DNA of 21,555 bases, from assembly GCA_933822405.4 (NCBI GenBank), contig CAKOGP040001741.1, positions 1-21,555 on the forward strand, in the 5' to 3' direction. The notes under the pieces were generated by a model. The model saw only the letters and a list, made by a program, of their open reading frames with translations. It did not search any database and had not been told where the DNA came from. Source of the stretch: Cylindrotheca closterium. Its lineage: Eukaryota > Bacillariophyta > Bacillariophyceae > Bacillariales > Bacillariaceae. Of the stretch, positions 1 to 8,573 are shown in pieces. The translations under genes and the position numbers were made by a program. Position 1 is the stretch's first letter; each line of letters opens with the position of its first letter.

Positions 1-20
1 CTTACTTCTGATCGCGTTAT

Positions 21-58
21 GGTCGCTTCTCATCGCTTTGGTCGCTTCTCATCGTTTC
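21..58. repeat. Two-copy 19-bp tandem repeat
   Basis: Two near-identical direct copies beginning GGTCGCTTCTCATCG lie at 21-39 and 40-58, in the region upstream of the FtsY gene. Nothing else is recognised between 1 and 237 apart from a short motif at 194-218 that recurs at 5757-5780 and, inverted, at 20318-20334. A promoter cannot be assigned. Confidence 0.5.
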
Positions 59-237
59 TGTCTGAACCAATCATAATTGGTCATCATTAGCTTTTGCTCT
101 TAAGTATGAGTTAATCTTCTTATCCCATGTGATCACATGGATTTCGAAAATGACTGGAGAAGGTCTGTCCGCTCTCCGAACAATGACAAAAATCATCGTT
201 CTGCCGGGTGTTCCAGATAGTCATTCACGAAAACATC

Positions 238-1817
238 ATGAAAACATCAACAACACTTGTTTCACTGGTTGTTTGCCTCACACATGGATTTGTTCCATCG
301 CAACCAAGGAGCTCTAGCCTTTCACCGAGCACCGAACTACCTATGGTGTTCGATTTTTTCAAGAAAAGGAGTGAAGAAGGTCTCGATCAACTTTCCAGGT
401 TTTCCGATGCGGCGTCAAAAGGCGAGTTGGGCAAAGGATTGGCTGATCTGGCCTCCTATACCAGAGAATCAAACGAAGCTTTTGCTACAGGTTTAGCAAA
501 AAGTAGAAACCGGTTGCTTTCAGACCTGGAAGGTCTATTTACCGGATCTGGAGATATTCTCGAGGATCTGCAAGATATCCTTCTCCAAGCAGATCTGGGA
601 ATGATGACCTCTGAAGATATCGTGGAAGAAGTAAAAAGCTTTCGAGAGGGCTCGACAAAGTTTCTATCACGAGACGACCTAAAGAGTGTCATGCGTGGAA
701 AACTAATCGAGATCTTGGAATTCAGGAACAGCACAATTCGATTCGCAGAGGACAACGAAGCAATTCCGACTGTCTTGTTTATACTAGGTGCAAATGGAAT
801 GGGAAAGTAAGTCTGGAAGCAAAACCATTTTATTGCTGCAAAACTATGTACTCAATGACCTTCCTGGTAAACAAGGACTACTACAATTGGAAAGCTGGCC
901 TATCGCTTGAGGAACGAGGGGGAACAAAAGGTGCTTTTGGCCGCTTGTGATACCTTTCGCGCTGGTGCAGTTGACCAGCTCAAACAGTGGGCTGACAGAG
1001 CAGAAGTGGACATCTGTGAACCATCAGAGAATGCAAAATCACCAGCAGCCGTTCTGTATAGTGCGCTGGAGACCGCTATTGCAGGAGGATACGACACATT
1101 ATTGGTTGACACATCTGGGCGTCTCAGCAACAATGATGCCTTGACAGCAGAACTCGTCAAAATGAAAAAGGTCATCCAGAAACGGTTATCTATGCAACGT
1201 GATGAAAACGACAAACCAGTTCTGAATCAGGATGTTCCCCACGAGAGTCTTCTTGTTTTGGACGCTGCACAAGGGAGAATGGCTCTAGATTCCGCCAAAG
1301 TATGGAATAAAGAAGTCGGGCTGACCGGATTGGTACTTACAAAGCTTGATGGGAGTGCACGAGGCGGAAGTGTAGTCTCAATAAGCCGAGAGCTAGACCT
1401 CCCGGTAAAGCTAATTGGGGTGGGAGAAGGAATCAATGACTTGCGTGACGTAAGTTGATGTTTTTTAGCGTCTTTATTTTTTGCTCACCCAGGTCTAATC
1501 AAATTACATCCTCTATGTTACAGTTCGAACCTGAACGGTTTGCGGATGGTCTTTTGGGTATTGGTGCAGCTGGAGGAACGTCATCCGCAAACGAAGGCAC
1601 ATTTTTGGCAGCGAGACTAGAAGGCTTACGAAAGGAGCGATCAGAACGGGCTGCAATCAAAGTCGAGGATCCGAAGAAATCTGAGACGTCGGCCGGAATT
1701 GACACAAGTGCAGTTAACAAAGCTGTGATCCAGGCCACGGCACCGTTGTCTACTAATCCCGGGTCGTCGAAGAATCGAAAAAAGAGCAAGTGTAAAAAGA
1801 ATAAAAGGAAGCGATAA
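238..1817 (+). CDS. FTSY: Chloroplast SRP receptor GTPase FtsY, 3 exons (238-806, 876-1449, 1524-1817)
   Basis: Joining the exons gives 478 codons ending in TAA. FtsY is the GTPase receptor at the thylakoid/inner membrane that docks cpSRP54 and delivers light-harvesting and other membrane proteins to the ALB3 insertase. Motifs seen: N-domain helical bundle at about residues 70-165; G1 GANGMGKTTT (184-193, split by intron 1); DTFRAGA (215-221); G3 DTSGR (268-272); G4 TKLDG (345-349); closing loop GVGEGINDLRD with FEPERF (371-387, split by intron 2). No Met-rich M domain follows, which excludes SRP54. The start at 238 is chosen because it opens directly on a signal peptide (MKTSTTLVSLVVCL) followed by THGFVPSQ, an ASAFAP-like context with the Phe expected at +1 in diatom plastid proteins; the in-frame ATG at 208 would bury that signal. 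Oddity: about 80 residues follow the usual FtsY end, finishing in a Lys/Arg-rich tail. Confidence 0.93.
807..875 (+). other. FtsY intron 1 (69 bp)
   Basis: The donor is GTAAGT and the acceptor is AAG. Splicing completes the split Lys codon of the P-loop and restores GKTTTIGK without a gap, so the boundaries are well supported. Unspliced reading hits TAA at 808-810. Confidence 0.92.
1450..1523 (+). other. FtsY intron 2 (74 bp)
   Basis: The donor is GTAAGT and the acceptor is TTACAG, with a T-rich stretch (TTTATTTTTTGCTC) inside. It is a phase 0 intron; splicing joins LRD to FEPERF, the conserved end of the FtsY G domain. Confidence 0.92.
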
Positions 1818-2299
1818 GATTTTAAAACGGATGATTGATCGGCAAGACGGGAGACGTATGGGCGTTTTCTACAGTAGCTCTTCCGGCAACAGTGCGGCGG
1901 TGCTGTGACCTTGTTTAGCGTGAATGTTTAGCGTGGATTTGGACCTATCAAAGTACCTTCGCGCTAAACATGAATTGGATGAACGAAGTGCAGACGACGA
2001 TAGTGAAATACTGGAACGGCCGGGAACGGTGGTCAAACGAGTCAAATCGAAGTTGTAAGCTGCAGGAAAATGGGAATCTTGGAGACGGAATCTTGCGAAA
2101 TCTTAGTGGTCGTACAGATTACTTGTTTTAAGACATTCAAAGAACATCATTCCTGTTTGCGGAGGGTGGGAGCGTTCCACTACGCGCGTCAAGAAATATT
2201 CATTGAGAACTAATCTCCCTTTAATTGATTTTTTAATCATCCAGTATGTTGGCAATGCTAGAATATTCGACGCTCCATAACAACTGGCGGATTGGCTGG
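1818..2299. other. Gene-free stretch downstream of FtsY
   Basis: No supported gene. It holds a 33-bp segment (1835-1867) that matches 6164-6196 perfectly in inverted orientation, and a segment at 2013-2034 that matches 4417-4438 inverted with one mismatch. The open frames here are chance frames that run into the 31-bp array. Confidence 0.6.
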
Positions 2300-2450
2300 C
2301 TCGTGGACCACTGGTCCATGGATTGACTTGCTCGTGGACCACTGGTCCACGGCTCGACGTGCTCGTGGACCACTGGTCCACGGATCGATATCCTCGTGGA
2401 CCACTGGTCCACGGCTCGACGTGCTCGTGGACCAGTGGACCATCCAATCA
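2300..2450. repeat. 31-bp palindrome-cored tandem array 1 (5 units)
   Basis: Units start at 2300, 2331, 2362, 2393 and 2424, an exact 31-bp period. Each starts CTC and carries GTGGACCACTGGTCCAC, an odd palindrome with 8-bp arms around one C, then a linker that varies (CGTG or TATC type). The last unit is a hybrid: GTGGACCAGTGGACC runs into CATCCAATCA, the half-site of the 150-bp repeats at 3420-3985. Open frames on both strands are a by-product of the repeat and are not called as genes. Confidence 0.95.
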
Positions 2451-2669
2451 CATTGCCCCATTCCAATTGCCGCTGCCGGGATTTGCAGCCAGTTGGCAAG
2501 AAGATTGGCGGGAATGCCCGGCAAAAACAATGACAATCCAAACGGCAGATATTATCAATCAATGTTGTACATCACATTGAAACGCTAACAAACGTCGATC
2601 TGATGGATTCGCCCACTGCTTTCTGGACCAAATGGTGGAAAATGGCGCAAACAAGCTGCCCAGCAATCT

Positions 2670-2939
2670 ATGGCCATGTCAAATAAGGCATTTGTTGGTG
2701 GACCAACCGAAGATGAAGTGAATGAGTGGTTTGAGCACAAAAGAGAGCAACAGGAGGCTGCTGAATGTATTTACCAAGCCTTGATGGCATGGCACAAGTC
2801 CTCTAATGGCGAACAGCCTCCCCTCAATGCTTTTACGTGCCATTATCTAATGGGCGACTGTTGCGATTTAGGGTTGCTTTCCGCCTTTTCGAGAAGGACT
2901 TCCAAAAGTATTTTTGTGAGCTTAGCCCATGGGATTTGA
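2670..2939 (+). CDS. Small hypothetical ORF, 89 codons
   Basis: It starts at ATG (a second ATG lies two codons later) and the frame is open upstream to 2604 without a further ATG. The middle is rich in Glu and charged residues (EDEVNEWFEHKREQQEAAE), suggesting a helix; there is no signal peptide, membrane segment or motif I recognise. It lies alone between two repeat blocks, which favours a fragment of a dead mobile element or a chance frame. Confidence 0.25.
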   Translation: MAMSNKAFVGGPTEDEVNEWFEHKREQQEAAECIYQALMAWHKSSNGEQPPLNAFTCHYLMGDCCDLGLLSAFSRRTSKSIFVSLAHGI

Positions 2940-3419
2940 CGTTTGGCCAAGAACAATTTCCCATCCCTGAATCCATTGAAGGTTCATGCTGAATCCTGGT
3001 TTGCGTTTTGTAGTAGTGGCGTTTTAAGTAGGTCCTAAATCAGTTGAACAGTCATTAAAAATTCAAAGAAACTTGCAAGTTGTTGTAGTCCTAGACTAGA
3101 GTCATTGAAAATTGAAACATCGACAATTCTATCTATAACTACTGCAGCCGCATTTGTTATGGTACAAACAGCAAAGTGCAACTACTAGATCCCCCGGGGG
3201 GGGGGGAATAAGAGAAAGGAAAGCGAAGAAAGAGAAGAGAAGAGAAAAGAGGAGAAAGCAACAGAACAAAAAATGTCTCTACAACACATCACTGGCCTCA
3301 TGCACAGCATCGCAAGACAATATACTCCATGATCCTGGTCTTAGCCAGGACTTTGACAGATTTGAACGAGATAACAATGATCGATTGTTTGATATAGGTC
3401 CACCATCCCTACTAGCTAC
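2940..3419. other. Gene-free stretch with an 11-G run
   Basis: No supported gene. It contains C5 followed by G11 (3191-3206) and then a purine-rich A/G stretch to about 3270. The open frame across it codes only low-complexity Lys/Arg and is not convincing. Confidence 0.5.
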
Positions 3420-3985
3420 TTTGTTCTACGATTCACAGATTTCCAGGTCCCGCGTTCTCCAACAATGTGATTGGATGGTCCACTGGACCATCCAATCATA
3501 ATGAAGTGGACGGTAGGACCATCCAATCATATTGTCTCGATATCCTTCGAGGCGGGTGCAAAATAGACTTTGTTCTACGATGCACCGATTTCCAGGTCCC
3601 GCTTTCTTCAATGTGATTGGATGGTCCACAGGACCATCCAATCATATTGAAATGGACGACAGGACCATCCAATCATATTGTCCCGATATCCTTAGAGCCG
3701 GGTGCGAATAGATATTCAGCTACTTTGTTCTACGATTCACAGATTTCCAGGTCCCGCTTTCTCCAACAATGTGATTGGATGGTCCACTGGACCATCCAAT
3801 CATAATGAAGTTGACGGTAGGACCATCCAATCATATTGTCTCGAGGCGGGTGCAAAATAGACTTTGTTCTACAATCCAGGTCCCGCTTTCTTCAATGTGA
3901 TTGGATGGTCCACTGGACCATCCAATCATATTGAAATGGACGACAGGACCATCCAATCATATTGTCTCGATATTGTTTGTAGCAC
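3420..3985. repeat. Four ~150-bp repeats in A-B-A-B order, each with a 31-nt palindrome
   Basis: Units begin TTTGTTCTAC at about 3420 (A), 3569 (B), 3724 (A') and 3863 (B'). A and A' share details such as TCTCCAACAATG and CATAATGAAGT; B and B' share TTCTTCAATG and CATATTGAAATGG. So the dimer is the repeating unit (about 300 bp). Palindromes on TGATTGGATGGTCCA and its complement lie at 3468-3498, 3614-3644, 3772-3802 and 3898-3928. They have 15-bp arms and a 1-nt centre in A, A' and B', and 14-bp arms with centre ACA in B. Each unit also has an extra half-site GGACCATCCAATCA. Confidence 0.9.
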
Positions 3986-4024
3986 GTGCAATTCACTAAT
4001 TCAGCTGCTTTACTCTAATATGAT

Positions 4025-4190
4025 TGGATGGACCACTGGTCCACGGCTCGATATCCTCGTGGACCACTGGTCCACGGCTCGACTGGCTCGTGGACCACTG
4101 GTCCACGGCTCGATATCCTCGTGGACCACTGGTCCACGGCTCGACTGGCTCGTGGACCACTTGTCCACGGCTCGACTGTCTCGTCCTAGC
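4025..4190. repeat. 31-bp palindrome-cored tandem array 2
   Basis: It has the same monomer and orientation as array 1. Unit starts are at about 4025 and at 4056, 4087, 4118, 4149 and 4180, exact 31-bp spacing, with linkers alternating between ATATC and ACTGG types. The first unit is a hybrid, TGATTGGATGG running into ACCACTGGTCCAC, mirroring the hybrid last unit of array 1. The copy at 4149 has one change in its palindrome (ACTTGTCC) and the last unit decays after CTCGTCC. Confidence 0.95.
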
Positions 4191-4693
4191 GACCGTTCCG
4201 GTCAGCATTCACTAAAAAGTGGTCTGATAATTCACATTTTAAAAAAACTTTTAATGCCAGGGGAATGTGTCTCACGAACATTTTATTCTTCTTCGAAGCA
4301 CTCTTGCGAAGGGGAATTACATTTAATATTTCTACAAAATTTCAACGGGAATCGGACTCTTCGTCGGACTAAGATTCCTTTTTCAGTCTTCCGCATATAA
4401 GATGGCCGACCAATACGACCGCCGTTCCCGGCCGTTCCTGTACCCAAACCTCACCACAATGACAATTCAACTCTACACTGGCTTAGAATTAGATTGAATT
4501 TGTAGTCGAATGTTAATATATTGTATTCTATCTTGTTGTGGATGTCATGGGAGGAGGTCGTTGCCTAGATACAACTGGAAACCTGGTCACTCTCACTCAT
4601 AGGGCAAGCAACAGGCAGTGCACACCATAATCATTCAGCCATGATCTTTGGGTTTTCGTCATATTTGATTTGCCAGGCGGGTTGTCACATTCC
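4191..4693. other. Gene-free stretch
   Basis: I see no gene, RNA or array here. The only structure is the sequence at 4417-4438, an inverted near-match to 2013-2034 on the other side of the satellite block. Confidence 0.5.
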
Positions 4694-4978
4694 TCATTTC
4701 TCTTTCATGTATCGTCTTTGAGCGCTATTTTGAGGAAGCGCTGGCTTGTAGGTATCAATCATTGGAGAATTGTTGCCGCCAAGCAATTGCTGCTGCTACC
4801 CCTGCCTGAAACCTTGTATTGCATCAGCTACAGTCGCAAGTGCCTTCATATGCTGTGCACTCTTGGCATCTCACACATTTCGCTGAAAGTTCTGATTTCT
4901 TTCACTCTGCTCAGTTGATGACAGGCAGCATTCCATTTGCTGGCAAGAGTTTGCCTTCATCCGCTTCGTCTGGAAATC
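4694..4978 (-). pseudogene. Degraded coding relic of unknown family
   Basis: Reading the minus strand from 4978 gives about 94 codons of normal-looking protein interrupted by TGA at 4871-4873 and TAG at 4796-4798, ending at TGA 4694-4696. The stretch between the stops reads DAKSAQHMKALATVADAIQG, a plausible amphipathic helix, followed by a Gln run. Other minus frames up to about 5300 show an acidic segment (EEDKIGTEEEEE), suggesting a longer gene broken by frameshifts. The family is not recognised; a transposon protein is the likeliest source given the neighbours. Confidence 0.4.
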
Positions 4979-5471
4979 TTAGATGCTCTCATTATCTCAG
5001 TCTGCACAGTGGACAACAGCGCTTATGCCGATCTTCGAAGCCAACGAGCAAGGAGATAGCAAAACAATATTATTCCCCTTGCGGGCAACACTGACTCTAG
5101 TAGTATCCAGCTCGTTCGTTTCAGCCCCCACGGCGGTAGATTGTTGGCGAAACGTATGTTTCTTCCTCTTCTTCGGTTCCAATCTTGTCTTCTTCATCAT
5201 TTGATGGCTCGGTTTTGGGTAACAGGGCTCGACAGCAGCACTGTGGCTTCACCTCGTTGGATTACAAGAAATACACATCACAATTGCCAACTGCCTTCGG
5301 CAGCTGTCATCATCAGTCTATTCCTTGTCTCCAGTTCTCAGTTTCATTTGTTGTTCGCTATGAGGAAGGTTGTGAAAACAAGTAGCTACTATATGGTGTT
5401 GAATGATTCGGTTAACGATTTTGTGGTGTCATCCATCATCTTATATTTCCGGGGTACTTTGGGGCATTTTA

Positions 5472-5549
5472 TTCGGAACGAGTAATTTTTATTCGGAACA
5501 GTAATTTTTACTCGGAACGAGTAATTTTTATTCGGAACGAGTAATTTCA
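5472..5549. repeat. 20-bp tandem repeat, 4 units
   Basis: Units at 5472, 5492, 5511 and 5531 follow TTCGGAACGAGTAATTTTTA (19-20 bp each). The phase A/GTAATTTTTATTCGGAACGA recurs exactly once more, inverted, at 12321-12341, immediately outside the right inverted repeat of the MULE. Confidence 0.9.
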
Positions 5550-6346
5550 TAGAAGTAATGAGTCGCGACCTGAAAGCAGTTTTTCCATCATTATGTCAGT
5601 TGTGCCCCTAAATAAATTATTAATGACTAAAGATTTAAAAAAATGTCCCTTTTGGTTCTAAACTTTTTATGAATGACAAGATGTTCTTATATATGAGAAA
5701 TGTCTTCTTCGTTATTTAGTCATCTCGCGAGAAGGAACCACAAGGAATTCTAAAGTCATCGATCTGCCGGGTGTTCCTGATGCTACATACGAGAAGCGAG
5801 TAGGTTTGGCACAGTAGCGAGGTACTAAGTTACTGACTGGTTTGCACCGAGGTCGAATCATAGGATTCGAAAGGGACAATCAATAGGATTGACAAACAAC
5901 CCCGGACCAAATGGGGTACCGAGCTATGGTGCAAATGAGAGAGAGGGTGGTGAGGGCGGGAAAAGCAAAAAAGCTGACGGTCTTGTCCGAGCAGCTAAGC
6001 TCCTTCTATCGTCTCCATCATCCCACAAGCTCCCATTGCGAACAATGTCTTCTCCAATCTTCCGTCCTCTTCGTCAACACTCTTTGCTCCGTCCGCCAAC
6101 CGTGTACTTCACTGAAGCGCGCCGTAATCGACACAACAGAAATTGAGACTAAGGAAGAGCTAGAAACGCCCATACGTCTCCCGTCTTGCCGATCAAGTTT
6201 CGATTCCTTTGAATCGTCACTACGGTTTCAGAGAAACATTGAGCTGGAGGGCTGGCGCGCTACGTCTTCAAGTACCGTACCTTATGACCTTGCACGTAAA
6301 ACTACTTGGCGGAGCGACCGAAGGTCGCGAGGCCCATGATCAGACG
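5550..6346. other. No supported gene; dispersed repeat fragments
   Basis: There are open frames (5889-6146, 5911-6339) but they overlap each other in different frames, show no domain and include a 33-bp dispersed repeat (6164-6196, inverted copy at 1835-1867), so I do not call them. It also holds a copy (5757-5780) of the motif found just upstream of FtsY, and a hairpin GCGACC-GAA-GGTCGC near 6314-6328. Confidence 0.5.
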
Positions 6347-6396
6347 CGACCCGGTAAGAGCGACCCAAATGTTGCCGGCCGGCCATGCGCCTGCCA
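6347..6396 (+). repeat. Left terminal inverted repeat of the MULE
   Basis: It starts CGACCCGGTAAGAGCGACCC and contains GCCGGCCGG. The reverse complement of 12274-12323 differs at four positions (7, 10, 37 and 40). Similarity stops abruptly inside position 6396. Confidence 0.9.
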
Positions 6397-6776
6397 ACCA
6401 TCCAGCTACAGGACAAAAAAGCCAACGTCATTGGTGATAGACCGGGCTTGCTCTCCTTTAAAAAACATTTCAGCGACAAGACATAAAAAAACATCAACAT
6501 CAACACGACAACTGGCATTCCTATCAGGTTGCTCGCAGCATAGCATAGTTGCACAATTGAACCATCTCCTCTTTCCTTCACTAGCCCGTAGCAACGTTAC
6601 CAAAGTCCTCAGAGACCGTTTCCTCCATCAACTTCCGCACATTCCAGCTTTTTACACATCTGTTTCTCATCTTCCATTGCGCGGAGTGACAGGCAGTGTG
6701 TAGCTACGAAAGTTTTTTGTGTGTTGTGTCTTGTCCTCGCCTCTAGTAGGTTGGAGACTTGGTGCGGTGAAGTATT

Positions 6777-8548
6777 ATGATGCCAGGATAGTCTACAGGT
6801 AGGAAGCGCACTGCTGGCAAGGTTGGAAGGAAGAAGAAGGCTGATATTAGTTGCATACAAAATGCCACAACCCAAAAGATTGCTTCAAAAGTTGTCACTC
6901 GTTCTGTTGCTGCAGCATCTACTGCTAAGTCCGCAATCACTCAATTGAACAGTCCTTCCAGCAAACCGAAGCCTGCTCCATCCATGACCCGCGTTGAAGA
7001 AAAAACGTCAACTGCCCCATCTGATTCAGAAGCTCCAGCCTTGAGCACCAGGGCTGAACAGAAACGGAATTCTGCTCCATCCAGGAAAAACGTTGAAGAA
7101 GCAATGGTGTCTGGCCCATCCAATTCTGAAACTCCCTTGGCATCAGAAGATCATGTTCATGATGAACAAAAGGTGATTGCATCCCTTCCAACAGAAAAAA
7201 GCATTCCACCACCACTCAAAGACAATGATCAAGTTGTACCACAACAAGAAGATAATGGTGATGATGGAGAAGATATCAGGCAATCATCACCAGAGGACAA
7301 CGGCCCGCCTGCACCGTAATTAGAACATTACGACAAAGAAGAAAAGGTGACCACCCCACCAGAAGCGACTACCTCCCAACCATCAGAGAATTGGAGCCTG
7401 TCGTTATCTGATGATAGTCTGGAAGAATTCTCTGACAAGATTTCTGAGTGGTCTTTTGCGCTGTCTCACCGGACCGCCATTCCTGGTGACAAAGACTATG
7501 AAAGCAACAACGAGGAAGCTGCTCTCAGCCCCGTTACTGAAGCTAGAGACTGCCACACTACTTTCAAACACGGACCCAACATCTCCTTTACCATTCTTGA
7601 CTTACCAGTTGAAATGGCTCAAGGTGACGAAATCTATACAAAAAGAAATTGGAGTGTAGGCAGACTTCATGCCAGGGTCCAAGGCTCCAATACTACACTT
7701 AAGAATGTCGATTTTGATGAAGGTATTTCTAGTGACGAGGTGAACTATCTAGTGTGGAATAGTCAATCGGAAATCAGGCAAGTTTTGGGTAAAGGAGAGA
7801 AAAGCGGGTGTAGGGACAAGTATCTTGAAATACTTGGTGCTCAAATTGGCTTCTTGAAAAGACAGGGGATCGGTGCCAGAATAGATGCAATGGAAGAAAA
7901 AAAGGGAAGGGAAGGCAAAAATAAAAGTTGGTCTTGGCGATGAAGGAGTTGGTGCACTAGAAACAGAGATGGCAACAAAGAGGGCTCGGAGGAAAGCTGG
8001 CCTTGGTGACGACGACTTGAATGACTATTGGGATCCATCAGGTGTAACAAGAAACAGAAAGCCAAACATTGGACTATCTGCGGAACAAGTGCAGTTGAGG
8101 GAGCAGCGGATGAAGAGGACCGATCTGAAAGCTGTTTTTGCAAGTGACAAACCTACACATCATACCGAGGTCTTTAGTAACTTACTTTTGCAGTCAGAAC
8201 TACGATGCCACTTCTCAATTCAAAATGTTGTCCCACTGGGTCCACTGTTCTGTTGGAGCTGTCGAGTGTTTGTCAGTTAAAGCGTCTCGGAAATTTGACG
8301 GGCTTAACGGATTTGCCCAATGCATCACACTCCTAGAAGAACAAGAACTTGTTATTTTTGTACCACAGGCGAGGGATGGGACCAAGACTCATGCTGTAAC
8401 ATTCTGTCATGGATTGATATTTGATGCCACGCAACAATACCCCCTGAGGCTATCGGAAGAGTCCCTTAGTTTCATCGCAGGATCTGCAGGTTTTGCAGGC
8501 ATCTGGCGTGCACGTGTCTTTAGCCTTACCAAGAACACTCCAAAGTAG
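6777..8548 (+). pseudogene. Unidentified companion gene of the MULE, broken
   Basis: A plausible start is the double ATG at 6777. The frame then meets TAG at 6789, reads on as a basic, AT-hook-like segment (GRKRTAGKVGRKKKAD), a long Ser/Pro/Glu-rich acidic region, TAA at 7317, and continues in the same frame to 7943. A +1 shift near the A/G-rich stretch at 7890-7930 keeps the protein going (a KVGLGDEG / KAGLGDDD pair), and another frame change near 8150-8200 leads to the last part, which ends at TAG 8548. That part contains THAVTFCHGLIFDATQQYPL; the His...Asp spacing recalls the H and D of papain-fold or Ulp1-like peptidases, but I cannot identify a matching catalytic Cys, so this is only a suggestion. 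Some breaks could be introns. Confidence 0.55.
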
Positions 8549-8573
8549 TAAAGAAATTATATGTACTAGTTCA

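Noticed and set aside
2300..4190. CRISPR-like look of regularly spaced 31-bp repeats
   Set aside because: The whole 31-bp monomer is repeated, with only small linker variants and no unique spacers; there are no cas genes and the context is eukaryotic.
2103..4400. Long open frames on both strands across the 31-bp and 150-bp repeats
   Set aside because: A 31-bp period is not a multiple of three and the monomer lacks stops, so several frames stay open automatically. The products are repeat translations (GPLVHGS..., WTTGPRLD...).
5889..6703. Open frames at 5889-6146, 5911-6339 and 6209-6703
   Set aside because: They overlap in different frames, run through a dispersed repeat and the MULE end, and have no recognisable domain.
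8169..8192. GTCTTTAG...TTTTGCAG as an intron in the MULE companion gene
   Set aside because: It would be only 24 bp, shorter than the ~70-bp introns of FtsY, and its removal does not change the reading frame as needed.
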